Shown: positions 14,970 through 23,237 of the stretch, piece by piece
Position numbering within the stretch: the first letter of the stretch is position 1
How the letters are laid out: each line of letters opens with the position of its first letter
From: Agrococcus sp. Marseille-Q4369
GTDB lineage: Bacteria > Actinomycetota > Actinomycetes > Actinomycetales > Microbacteriaceae
Assembly: GCF_018308945.1 (NCBI RefSeq)
Contig: NZ_CP070501.1
Coordinates: 2,666,001-2,730,000, forward strand
DNA: 64,000 bases
Reading direction: 5' to 3'
Program-made: the position numbers and the translations under genes
The notes under the pieces: model-generated
Seen by the model: only the letters and a program-made list of their open reading frames with translations
The model's database searches: none
Told to the model about the DNA's origin: nothing

Positions 14970-16517
14970 ATGCCGACCGACACCCAGTCCACTCCCGCCC
15001 GGGCCGACGCATCCACCAGGCTCCCCGCCGGCGGCGCGATCGTCATCGCGACGCTGCTCGTCTCGGCGTTCGTCGTCATCCTCAACGAGACGGCGATGAA
15101 CGTCGCCATCTCGACGCTCGTCGCCGACCCCGTGCTCGGCATCGACGAGCGCGCGGCGCAGTGGCTCACGACCGCGTTCCTGCTCACGATGGCGATCGTC
15201 ATCCCGACGACCGGCTGGCTCATGGCGCGCTTCAGCACGCGCTCGCTCTACCTCGTCGCGATGGGCGCGTTCGTCGTCGGCACGCTCCTCGCGGGCGTCG
15301 CGCCGTCGTTCCCGCTGCTGCTGCTCGGCCGCGTCGTGCAGGCATCCGGCACCGCCGTGGTGTTCCCGCTCCTCATGACGACGGTCATGCGCCTCGTGCC
15401 GCCCGCGCGCCGAGGCGCCTTCATGGGCACGATCTCCCTCGTCATGTCGGTCGCACCCGCGCTCGGCCCGACCGTCTCGGGCGCGATCCTGCAGTTCGCG
15501 TCGTGGCGCTGGATCTTCCTCGGCGTCGCGCCGCTCGCGATCGCGATGCTCCTCACGGGCGCCCGCACGCTCCGCGGGGGCGACGTGCAGCAGCCACCGC
15601 GGCTCGACGTCGTCTCGATCCCGCTCGCGGGGCTCGGGTTCGGCGGCCTCGTCTACGGGCTCTCGCTCATCGGCGCGGAGGGGCTGCCCGCGTGGCAGCT
15701 GCCCACGGCGCTCGCGATCGGCGCGCTCGGCCTCGTCGCGTTCGTGCTGCGGCAGGTGCGGCTCCAGCGCACCGACGACGCGCTGCTCGACCTGCGCACG
15801 TTCCGGCACCCGCTGTTCACGGCCGCCGTGACCGTCATGATGATCGCGATGGCGGCGATGTTCGGCACGCTCATCCTGCTGCCGCTCATCCTGCAGGACT
15901 CGCTCGGCCTCGAGCCGCTGCAGGTCGGGCTCATCACGCTCCCGGGTGCGCTCCTCACGGGTCTGCTCGGACCGGTCGTCGGTCGGCTCTACGACCGGTG
16001 GGGGCCGCGCCCGCTCGTGATCCCCGGCGCGCTCGTCGTGCTCGCGGCGCTCGTGCTCTACACGCAGCTCGCCACGACGACGCCGTGGTGGATGGTGCTC
16101 CTCATGCAGATGGTGCTGAGCCTCGGCTTCGCGCTCACCTTCCCGCCGCTGTTCACGGTGTCGCTCGGCGCGCTCCCGAAGCACCTGTACGGCCACGGCT
16201 CGGCGGTGCTCAGCACCGTGCAGCAGGTCGCCGGCGCCGCCGGCACGGCCGCGTTCGTCACCATCATGGCGACGCGGCAGGCGCAGCTCGTCGAGACGGG
16301 CGTGCCTTCGGGCGACGCGCTGCTCGACGGCGCTCGCATCGCGTTCATGGGCGCGGCGGCGCTCTGGGTGCTCGGAGTCATCGCGACGCTGCGCCTGCGG
16401 AAGCCCGCCGACGACGTGCCCGACGAGCCCGAGCACCGAGAGGTGGCAGAGGAGCCCGCCGCAGGTGCGGCCGGCTCGCCCGGGGCTAGGCCTGCGCCCG
16501 CGGCGCCTGCCCCATGA
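14970..16517 (+). CDS. MFS multidrug exporter (DHA2/EmrB-like)
   Basis: A 515-residue permease with about 14 hydrophobic helices. ETAMNVAISTLVADPVLGI and AQWLTTAFLLTMAIVIPTTGWL are typical of the first two helices of DHA2 drug:H+ antiporters; VMSVAPALGPTVSGAIL is the export motif C. The acidic C-terminal tail is cytoplasmic. The ATG at 14970 has GAGAG in front. Just upstream lies an imperfect palindrome with GCGGATCCGC (about 14920-14950) that could be an operator. The 3' end overlaps the convergent stress-protein gene by 32 bp. The exported compound is unknown. Confidence 0.9.
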   Translation: MPTDTQSTPARADASTRLPAGGAIVIATLLVSAFVVILNETAMNVAISTLVADPVLGIDERAAQWLTTAFLLTMAIVIPTTGWLMARFSTRSLYLVAMGAFVVGTLLAGVAPSFPLLLLGRVVQASGTAVVFPLLMTTVMRLVPPARRGAFMGTISLVMSVAPALGPTVSGAILQFASWRWIFLGVAPLAIAMLLTGARTLRGGDVQQPPRLDVVSIPLAGLGFGGLVYGLSLIGAEGLPAWQLPTALAIGALGLVAFVLRQVRLQRTDDALLDLRTFRHPLFTAAVTVMMIAMAAMFGTLILLPLILQDSLGLEPLQVGLITLPGALLTGLLGPVVGRLYDRWGPRPLVIPGALVVLAALVLYTQLATTTPWWMVLLMQMVLSLGFALTFPPLFTVSLGALPKHLYGHGSAVLSTVQQVAGAAGTAAFVTIMATRQAQLVETGVPSGDALLDGARIAFMGAAALWVLGVIATLRLRKPADDVPDEPEHREVAEEPAAGAAGSPGARPAPAAPAP

Positions 16518-16989
16518 CGCGCACCGCCTCGGCGGCGTGCTCGTTCGTGACCTGCACGCCGTAGCGGGCGGCCTGCAGGGCGCGGATCGAGGAGAAGTCG
16601 CGCTTCCCGCCCGTCATCGCGTGCTGCACGACGCCGGCGATCATGCCGAACGCGGCGCCCATGAGCACGGCCCAGATGACCCATGCCCACGAGTTCACGA
16701 TGATGAGCCCGAAGAGCAGACCGACGAAGAGGCCGAACCACGCGCCGCCGAGCGCGCCGGAGAGGGCGGCCCGGCCGTAGGTCATGCGGCCGAGCACCTG
16801 CTCGACCGTCGTGAGCCCCGTGCCGATGATGCGCACGTGCTCGACGGGGAACCTCGCGTCGCTCAGCCGGTCGACGAGCGCTTGCGCCTCCTCGTACGTG
16901 TCGAACTCGGCGATCGTCGTGGACGGCGGGGTCGGCGCGGTCCGATCCGGCATCGCGCGGTCGGGCATCGGGCCCTGGATGTTCGACAT
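16486..16989 (-). CDS. general stress protein 17M-like membrane protein
   Basis: A 167-residue protein with an N-terminal general stress protein 17M/YflT-like domain (TIAEFDTYEEAQALVDRLSDARFPVEHVRIIGTGL) followed by two hydrophobic segments that read GALGGAWFGLFVGLLFGLII and WVIWAVLMGAAFGMIAGV. Family members bundle under sigma-B-type stress in Gram-positives, without known activity. The ATG at 16989 has GGAGGAGGCACC in front. A paralogue with the same architecture lies at 62002. The stop lies inside the convergent MFS gene. Confidence 0.85.
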   Translation of the reverse strand: MSNIQGPMPDRAMPDRTAPTPPSTTIAEFDTYEEAQALVDRLSDARFPVEHVRIIGTGLTTVEQVLGRMTYGRAALSGALGGAWFGLFVGLLFGLIIVNSWAWVIWAVLMGAAFGMIAGVVQHAMTGGKRDFSSIRALQAARYGVQVTNEHAAEAVRVMGQAPRAQA

Positions 16990-17065
16990 GGTGCCTCCTC
17001 CCGGCCCGGGACGGGCCCTCCGACGCATCATCGCACCCGATCCTGGACGATCGCGGGACGGCCGA

Positions 17066-17071
17066 TAGGTT
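17066..17071 (+). promoter_or_regulatory. -10 element giving a leaderless transcript
   Basis: TAGGTT ends six bases before the GTG start at 17078, and TGGACG lies 16 bp upstream as a possible -35. No Shine-Dalgarno exists in between, so the mRNA most likely begins at the start codon. Confidence 0.65.
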
Positions 17072-17077
17072 CTCCTC

Positions 17078-17797
17078 GTGGATGACATCCTCCGCTTCGC
17101 GGGCAGCTACTGGTGGCTGATCTTCATCGTCGGCCCGATCGTCGGCGGCTGGATCGGGGCCGCCGCGAAGTACAGCGAGCGGCGCCGACGCGACCGCATC
17201 GAGCTCGAGCGCATCCGCCGTGCCCCGGTCCAGGCCGTGCCGCCCGCGCCGGAGCAGGGCAAGGGCAAGGGCAAGGGCGCGACCGACGACCGGCTGGAGC
17301 GGGAGGACCGCGACCGGCAGATCCAGCGGATCATCGCCGACCACGCCGAGGCCGATCGGCGCTGGCTCGACTTCGAGCTCGACGTCGCGAAGCTCATCGA
17401 CTACCCGCTCATGACCGACATGCGCGAGCCGCTCACGCAGACCTTCCACCGCGCCAAGCGCGTCGCGGACGGGCTCAAGCCGAGCGAGCCGGAGGAGCTG
17501 CGCCCGCCGGGCGCGCTCGAGCGCTACCGCGAAGCGGTGCGCGACTTCGAGGTCGCGTTCGAGGCGGCGCTGCGCGAGGCGAAGCGGCGCGCGCAGTCGG
17601 GCTTCACCGACGCCGAGCGCGGCCGCCTGCAGTCGGCGCAGCGGCTCATGGCGCTCGCCGAGAACGAGGCGTCGACGGCCGCGGAGCGCCAGTCGGCCTA
17701 TCGGCAGGCGCGGCGCGAGCTCGACGGGCTCATCGCGCTGCCGGAGGCGACGACGCACGACATCGAGCGCAGGATCGCGGGGGAGCTGCTGCCGTAG
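17078..17797 (+). CDS. membrane-anchored coiled-coil protein, function unknown
   Basis: A 239-residue protein that I do not recognise. One N-terminal membrane helix (SYWWLIFIVGPIVGGWIGAA) is followed by a basic juxtamembrane stretch and a Lys-Gly linker (GKGKGKG), then about 150 residues of charged, mostly helical sequence with little hydrophobic patterning, probably coiled coil, in the cytoplasm. Similar proteins appear across Microbacteriaceae as 'hypothetical'. The GTG start has a -10 hexamer six bases upstream and no ribosome site. It converges with the LOG gene, 7 bp away. Confidence 0.75.
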   Translation: MDDILRFAGSYWWLIFIVGPIVGGWIGAAAKYSERRRRDRIELERIRRAPVQAVPPAPEQGKGKGKGATDDRLEREDRDRQIQRIIADHAEADRRWLDFELDVAKLIDYPLMTDMREPLTQTFHRAKRVADGLKPSEPEELRPPGALERYREAVRDFEVAFEAALREAKRRAQSGFTDAERGRLQSAQRLMALAENEASTAAERQSAYRQARRELDGLIALPEATTHDIERRIAGELLP

Positions 17798-17804
17798 CCG
17801 GCCC

Positions 17805-18965
17805 TCAGCGCCGATCCTCCGGCGCCGGCGCGTGCAGGGCCGACCCGCCCGGGGCGGGCTCGAACCCCGAGATCGCCGCCACCGCATCCGCCACCGAGTC
17901 GACGAGGGCGATGCCCGCCTCGCCCGGCTTGCCGCGCATGACCGCCTGCAGGAGCGGCCACGCGGGCATCGTCTCGGTCCAGTAGCGCTCGCCGAGCAGC
18001 ACGAGCGGCGCCCACGCGCCGTCCTCGGCGTAGGAGTTCTCGCACGCGTCCTGGAAGATCTCCTGGACCGTGCCGCCCGCGCCGGGCAGCACGACGATGC
18101 CGGCGCTCGCGACGCGCAGCAGGATCGACTCGCGCACCGAGTTCTGGAAGTACTTCGCGATCGCGGTGGCGAACGAGTTGGGCGGCTCGTGCCCGTAGTG
18201 CCACGTCGGGACGCCGAGCGAGACGCCGTCGCCGATGCGGGCTGCGACCCGCCGAGCCGAGGCGATCCACTCGGGGATCGCGCCGTGGAAGGCGGGCGCC
18301 GCGGCGAGCTCGTCGATCGCCGCGTCGAGCTGGTCGGGCGAGAGCGCGACCGCCCGAGCGCCGAGGTTCGCCGCCTCCATCGCGCCAGGTCCGCCGCCCG
18401 TCGCGACGACGCGGCCGGCGCGCGCGAGCCCGTGGCCGAGGTGCGCCGCCTGCCGGTACGCATCCGAGTCGCGCGTGAGGGCGTGACCGCCCATGACGCC
18501 GACGATGCGCTTGCCGCGCACCCAGTCGGCGAGCGCGTCGTCGATCGAGTGGTCGTGCAGCGCCGCCGCGAGCGTGTCGGCGATGTCGTGCTGCCGGGTG
18601 CGCGACCACGCGTAGACGCGCGCGTCGAAGGTCGCGGGGTAGCCCTCGTCGAAGCCCTGCACGAGGTCGTCGGGGGAGTAGAGCGTCGAGCGGTAGGCGT
18701 TGAAGGGCGTGTCGGGCACGTCGTCGAAGACCAGCGCGCCCTCGGCGACGAGCCGCTCCCTCGCGCCCGGCGGCAGCTCGCAGCCGAGCAGCAGCGCACC
18801 CGCGCCGTCGAGCCGCTCGAGCGCATCGCCGCGCTCGGTCAGGTCGACGTCCTGCAGGCGCCAGTCCTCCATGCTCGTCGCGCGGCGCGCGAAATGGTCG
18901 AACGCGGCGAGCGACGAGATGTCGATGCGCCGCCCGTGCTGCGGGCGCTCGTCGAAGTCGGGCAC
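17805..18965 (-). CDS. LOG family protein (Rossmann nucleotide-binding)
   Basis: A 386-residue protein with a C-terminal LOG-type Rossmann fold: GKRIVGVMGGHAL, VATGGGPGAMEAANLGA (the GGGPGxMEA motif) and VVLPGAGGTVQEIFQ (PGGxGTxxE-like). LOG proteins release bases from nucleotide 5'-monophosphates; the classic plant-like enzymes are near 190 residues, so this belongs to the long form with an extra N-terminal half of unknown role. The GTG start is preceded, seven bases upstream, by TAGGCT, whose TAG is also the sbcC stop codon. Confidence 0.85.
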   Translation of the reverse strand: MPDFDERPQHGRRIDISSLAAFDHFARRATSMEDWRLQDVDLTERGDALERLDGAGALLLGCELPPGARERLVAEGALVFDDVPDTPFNAYRSTLYSPDDLVQGFDEGYPATFDARVYAWSRTRQHDIADTLAAALHDHSIDDALADWVRGKRIVGVMGGHALTRDSDAYRQAAHLGHGLARAGRVVATGGGPGAMEAANLGARAVALSPDQLDAAIDELAAAPAFHGAIPEWIASARRVAARIGDGVSLGVPTWHYGHEPPNSFATAIAKYFQNSVRESILLRVASAGIVVLPGAGGTVQEIFQDACENSYAEDGAWAPLVLLGERYWTETMPAWPLLQAVMRGKPGEAGIALVDSVADAVAAISGFEPAPGGSALHAPAPEDRR

Positions 18966-18972
18966 GCCCGGG

Positions 18973-18978
18973 AGCCTA
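18973..18978 (-). promoter_or_regulatory. -10 element of the LOG gene, overlapping the sbcC stop
   Basis: On the minus strand TAGGCT begins with the TAG stop codon of sbcC and ends seven bases before the LOG GTG. The gap CCCGGGC has no ribosome site, so a leaderless transcript is likely. Confidence 0.6.
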
Positions 18979-21960
18979 CCCAGCGCGGAGCGCGGCCCCC
19001 TGGGTGCGGTCGGGGGAGTCGCTCCCGGCCACCTCGATGCGGCTGCCGCCGCCCGGCACGGGCACGACGCGGATGCGCCACGGGATGCGCTCCTGCATCT
19101 GCTGCACGTGGCTGATGACGCCGACGCTGCGGCCGCCCGCGCGCAGCCCGTCGAGCGTCGAGAGCGCCGCCTCGAGCGAGTCCTGGTCGAGCGAGCCGAA
19201 CCCCTCGTCGACGAAGAGCGTCTCGAGCGAGATGCCGCCCGCCTCGGCCTGCACGACGTCGGCGAGGCCGAGCGCGAGCGCGAGCGACGCGAGGAACGTC
19301 TCGCCGCCCGAGAGCGACTTCGTCGTGCGCGCCCGCCCGGTGTGCGCGTCGAGCACCTGGATGCCGAGGCCGCTCGCCTTGCCGCGATAGGCGGTGCCCT
19401 CGTCGTGCAGGAGCGCGAAGCGCCCCTCGGTCATCGCGCCGAGCCGCAGGTTCGCCGCCTCGATGATCGTGCCGAGCCGCGCGGCGAGCACGTAGGTCTC
19501 GATGTCCTGCCGCAGTTCGTTGCGGCCGTCGAGCGCGTCGGCGAGGGCGCGCACGGTCGCGGCGTGCTCGGCGCCGTCGGCGAGCGAGCGGATGGCCTCC
19601 CGCGCGTCGTCGAGGTCGGTCGCGGCGTGATCGAGCCGGGTCTGGGCCGTCGCCTCCGCGCGAGCGGCGAGGGCGGACGCCGCCTCGGCCTCGGCGAGCG
19701 CGGCATCGAGCGGCGCGACGTCGTCGGCCGACTCGGGCAGCCCCTGCAGCTCGGGCTGCGCGAGCACGCCGCGCGCACTCGCGAGCTCGTCGTCGTGCGC
19801 TCGGATGCGCTCGCGGAGCTCGAGCCGCTCGGCGGGCTCGAGCCGCATGGCCGCGAGCGCCTCGCGGTCGGGCAGGCCGAGTCGCTCGAGCGCGGCGCGC
19901 CCTTCGGCGGCGGCCTCGGCCTGCTCGGCTCCGGCCCGCGCGCGCTCGGCGTCGGCCTCGAGCCACTGCTCGAGCGCGTCGCGGCGCGTCGAGGCGGACT
20001 GCAGCATCGACCGCCCGTCGGGGTGGCCGCCGAGCGCCTCCCGGACCCTCGCGAGCGCGTCGGCGAGTCGGGTCGCGGCCGAGGCGGCGGCGGCGCGCCG
20101 CTCGCCGACCACGCGATCGAGCTCGGCGATGCGCGCGTCGAGCTCGCGCGAGCGATCGTCGTGCTGCTCGATCTCGCCGCCGAGCCGCTCCCGCTCGGCG
20201 GCGGCGTCGAGGCACGCGCGCTGCGCGTCGCGCGCCGCCTCGAGGGCCGCGGCGAGCGCAACGCGATCCGCGATGCCGGCGACCGCCTCGAGCGACGCAC
20301 GCTCGCGCTCGACTGCGGCGAGCGCCTCGTTCGCCGCCGAGGCGGCCGCGAGGGCAGCTTCGCTCGCCGCGAGCGCGTCGGCGACGTCGTCGGCGGTGAC
20401 GATGTCGCCGCCCGGCGCGTGCGGGCTCGGGTGCTCGATCGCGCCGCACACGGGGCACGGCTCACCGGCGACGAGCGCGCCGGCGAGCTCTCCCGCCATC
20501 CCGGCGACGCGCGCCGCCTGGAGGCGCTGGAGCGCGTCGGCAGCGGCGTGCTGGGCGGCCGCGGTGCGGCCGGCCGCCGCCGACGCCTCGCGCTCGCGCT
20601 CGCGCAGCCGATCGGCGCGGTCGCGGGCCTCGAGCCGAGCCTCGGCCGCCTCGACGGCGGCGCGCGCCGGCTCGGCGCCCGCGGCGCGCGTCGAGGCGTC
20701 CTCCCTCGCCCGCACGAGCGCGTCGCGCGCCTCGGGCTGCCCGGCGCGCTCGCGCCTCGCCGCCTCGACCGCCTCCTCGGCGGTGCGCGCGTCGCGCTCG
20801 GCATCCGCGGCGGCCCGCTCGAGCTGGGGCAGCTCGCGCTCGAAGCGCGACGTCTCGCTCGCGCGGGCGACATCGTCGAGCGCGGCCTCGCGCTCGCGCT
20901 CGACCGCTGCGCGCTCGGGCTCGAGGGCCTCGGGCAGCACCGCGGTCGCCGCCTCGAGCGCAGCGCGCGTCCAGCGGTCGACCTCGGCCGCGGCGTCGGC
21001 GGCGCGATCGGCGTCGGCGAGCCGCTCGCGATCCGCCGCGACGGCGTCCTCCGCCGCCCGGAGCGCGGCGAGGGCGGCGAGCGCACCGTCGCGGCGCGCG
21101 ACGCGATCGGCGAGCGCGCGGGCGGCGTCGCGCGCGGCGCGCGCTTCGCGCTCCGCCTCCGCGGCGGCCATCGCTGCCGCAGCGGCGTCGCGGAGCCGCT
21201 CCGTCAGGACGTCCTCGAGCGCGGCGAGGGAACGCTCGTCGGCGGCCCCGCCGTCGAGCGCGCTCGCGGCCGCCGCGCCACCGTCGTCGTCGGCCGGGCC
21301 GATGAGCGCGCGGACGCGCGCCACCCGGTCGTCCCGCCGCTGCTCGAGCTCTGCGCGCCGAGCGCCGACGGCCTTCGCGTCGGCGAGCGCGAGCTCGCGG
21401 AGCCGCCGCATGCTGCCCGTGCCGAAGAGCCGCTCGAGCAGTGCCTTGCGCTCGTCGCTCGAGGCGCCGAGGAACTCGGCGAAGCCGCCTTGCGCGAGGA
21501 GCGTCACCTGCAGGAACTCGTCCTTCGTGAGCCCCACGAGGCGCGCGACCTCGTGCCCGACCTCCTTCGCGGTCGTCGCGATCGCGTCCCAGCCCGACGG
21601 CGTGCGCTCGAGCAGCGTCGCTCGGGCCTTCTCGCGCGTCGTGCCGCTGCCTCGCTGCTTCGGGCGCTCGTGCTCGGGCGAGCGGCGCACGCGCAGCAGC
21701 CGGCCGCCGAGCTGCACGTCGAGCTCGACCCACGTCGCCTCGTCGGGGCCGGCGAGGTCGCTGCGGAGGTGCGCCCGCTCGTCGTAGCGGGGAGCGGAGC
21801 CGTAGAGGGCGAAGCACACCGCGTCGAGGATGGTCGACTTGCCCGCGCCCGTCGGCCCCGCGATGAGGTAGACGCCGTCGGCCTCGAACGAGGCGAAGTC
21901 GATCTCGAAGCGCCCGCGGTAGGGGCCGAAGCCCGCGAGCTCGAGCCGCAGGAGCCTCAC
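18976..21960 (-). CDS. sbcC: exonuclease subunit SbcC (Rad50-like SMC ATPase)
   Basis: A 994-residue Rad50-type ATPase. N-terminal Walker A is [22 protein letters not shown]; long coiled coils rich in Ala, Glu and Arg surround a zinc hook CPVC near residue 500; the C-terminal lobe has the signature [22 protein letters not shown] and Walker [12 protein letters not shown]. With SbcD it forms an ATP-dependent nuclease that opens hairpins and protein-blocked DNA ends. The GTG start overlaps the sbcD stop as GTGA, fixing the start and the operon. Confidence 0.96.
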   Translation of the reverse strand: MRLLRLELAGFGPYRGRFEIDFASFEADGVYLIAGPTGAGKSTILDAVCFALYGSAPRYDERAHLRSDLAGPDEATWVELDVQLGGRLLRVRRSPEHERPKQRGSGTTREKARATLLERTPSGWDAIATTAKEVGHEVARLVGLTKDEFLQVTLLAQGGFAEFLGASSDERKALLERLFGTGSMRRLRELALADAKAVGARRAELEQRRDDRVARVRALIGPADDDGGAAAASALDGGAADERSLAALEDVLTERLRDAAAAAMAAAEAEREARAARDAARALADRVARRDGALAALAALRAAEDAVAADRERLADADRAADAAAEVDRWTRAALEAATAVLPEALEPERAAVEREREAALDDVARASETSRFERELPQLERAAADAERDARTAEEAVEAARRERAGQPEARDALVRAREDASTRAAGAEPARAAVEAAEARLEARDRADRLREREREASAAAGRTAAAQHAAADALQRLQAARVAGMAGELAGALVAGEPCPVCGAIEHPSPHAPGGDIVTADDVADALAASEAALAAASAANEALAAVERERASLEAVAGIADRVALAAALEAARDAQRACLDAAAERERLGGEIEQHDDRSRELDARIAELDRVVGERRAAAASAATRLADALARVREALGGHPDGRSMLQSASTRRDALEQWLEADAERARAGAEQAEAAAEGRAALERLGLPDREALAAMRLEPAERLELRERIRAHDDELASARGVLAQPELQGLPESADDVAPLDAALAEAEAASALAARAEATAQTRLDHAATDLDDAREAIRSLADGAEHAATVRALADALDGRNELRQDIETYVLAARLGTIIEAANLRLGAMTEGRFALLHDEGTAYRGKASGLGIQVLDAHTGRARTTKSLSGGETFLASLALALGLADVVQAEAGGISLETLFVDEGFGSLDQDSLEAALSTLDGLRAGGRSVGVISHVQQMQERIPWRIRVVPVPGGGSRIEVAGSDSPDRTQGAALRAG

Positions 21961-23138
21961 CGCGCCGACTCCTCGGCTGCGGCGCGCTCGAGCAGCTCGC
22001 GCACGAGCGCCGCCTCCGCCTCGCTCGCCGCAGCGCCGGCGCGCACGTGGGCGAGGAAGTCGTCGACGACCTCGGATTCGCTGCGCCGCGCGAGCCGCTC
22101 GCGCAGCTGCTGCGCGGGCGTCGTGCCGCCGCCGATCCACGTGACCTCCGCCGCGTGCGGCCACCGCTCCTGCAGCCGGCGCATCGCGTCGAGGGGTCGC
22201 ACGCGATCGGTGAGTCGCACGCGCAACCAGTCGTCCGCCGTGCCGTCGAGGGAGGCATCCGCGAGGAGCGAGGCGAGCTCGCCCTCCACGGTCGTGAGCG
22301 CCCGCGGCACCGGCAGGCTCACCCACTCGGCGCTCGCGAGCCCCTCGGCGCCGAGCTCGACGAGCCAGCCGCCGCGCTCGGGCGAGCGCTCGCGGAACGA
22401 GTAGTGCAGCGGCGCGCCCGAGTAGCGCACCGAGGGCGAGAGCTCCTGCCGCGAGTGCAGGTGACCGAGCGCGACGTAGTCGACGCCGTCGAAGACGGAC
22501 GCGGGCACGACGTCGAGGCCGCCGGCCGTGATGTCGCGCGGCGCGTCGTCGAGCCGCACTGCCTCGTCGAGTCGCACCGCGTCGTCGGCGACGCCGGCCG
22601 CGAAGCAGTGCGCGAGCACGACCGAGCGCGCCGGGACGTCGAGGAGCGACGCGCGCACCGCATCCATCGCCCATCGCATCGCGTCGGCCTGCGTCGCGAT
22701 GCCCGTCTCCGGCAGCGCAGCCCGGAGCGCGACCGGCTCGAGGTAGGGCACGGCGAAGACGTGCACGGGGCCGTGCTCGTCGGCGAGCTCGATGCGCCAC
22801 GACGCGGGCTCGAGCGCCGCGGTGCTGAGGTGCAGCCCGCCCGCGCGCGCGAAGGCCGCGTTCGCGCCGAGCCTCGCGGGGGAGTCGTGGTTGCCGCTCG
22901 AGAGCACGATCTCGGCACCCGCGTCGCGGATCGCGGCGAGCGCGCGCGAGAGCGCCTCGACGTGCCGGCCGGCCGGCATGGCCGAGTCGAAGACGTCGCC
23001 AGCGACGAGCACGACGTCGACCTCGCGCTCGCGCACGATCCCCGCGAGCGCGCCGAGCGCGTCCTCGAGCGCCTCGAGCGTGTCGGCGCCGTGGAACGTG
23101 CGGCCGACGTGCCAGTCGGAGGTGTGCAGGAGGCGCAT
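21957..23138 (-). CDS. sbcD: exonuclease subunit SbcD (Mre11-like nuclease)
   Basis: A 393-residue calcineurin-like phosphoesterase. Metal-binding motifs appear in order: [33 protein letters not shown], and ALGHLHSRQ. This is the Mre11 subunit of SbcCD, supplying 3'-5' exonuclease and endonuclease activity. A TACCGT hexamer lies six bases before the ATG with GGGAGA between, compatible with a leaderless start. It is divergent from the mrp antiporter operon; the shared gap is 99 bp. Confidence 0.95.
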   Translation of the reverse strand: MRLLHTSDWHVGRTFHGADTLEALEDALGALAGIVREREVDVVLVAGDVFDSAMPAGRHVEALSRALAAIRDAGAEIVLSSGNHDSPARLGANAAFARAGGLHLSTAALEPASWRIELADEHGPVHVFAVPYLEPVALRAALPETGIATQADAMRWAMDAVRASLLDVPARSVVLAHCFAAGVADDAVRLDEAVRLDDAPRDITAGGLDVVPASVFDGVDYVALGHLHSRQELSPSVRYSGAPLHYSFRERSPERGGWLVELGAEGLASAEWVSLPVPRALTTVEGELASLLADASLDGTADDWLRVRLTDRVRPLDAMRRLQERWPHAAEVTWIGGGTTPAQQLRERLARRSESEVVDDFLAHVRAGAAASEAEAALVRELLERAAAEESAR

Positions 23139-23144
23139 TCTCCC

Positions 23145-23150
23145 ACGGTA
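23145..23150 (-). promoter_or_regulatory. -10 element of sbcDC
   Basis: Minus-strand TACCGT ends six bases before the sbcD ATG. The spacing implies transcription starting at or next to the start codon. No LexA box is visible in the 99-bp gap. Confidence 0.55.
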
Positions 23151-23190
23151 GATCGAGCGACCCACGTGCGGCGGAGGCCCGCCGCGCCGG

Positions 23191-23196
23191 TAGGGT
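23191..23196 (+). promoter_or_regulatory. -10 element of the mrp antiporter operon
   Basis: TAGGGT would start transcription near 23203, about 35 bases before the GTG of mrpA, leaving room for the AGAGGGA ribosome site at 23222-23228. No clear -35. Confidence 0.55.
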
Positions 23197-23237
23197 TGAT
23201 GCAAGCCCCTGCCCGACCTCGAGAGGGACTCCACCAC

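Noticed and set aside
18700-22404. A 1,234-codon plus-strand open frame opposite sbcC
   Set aside because: It mirrors the coiled-coil codons of sbcC and has no family features.
23199-23237. ATG at 23199 as the mrpA start
   Set aside because: It falls before the transcript start predicted from TAGGGT at 23191 and adds a non-conserved leader; GTG 23238 has AGAGGGA.
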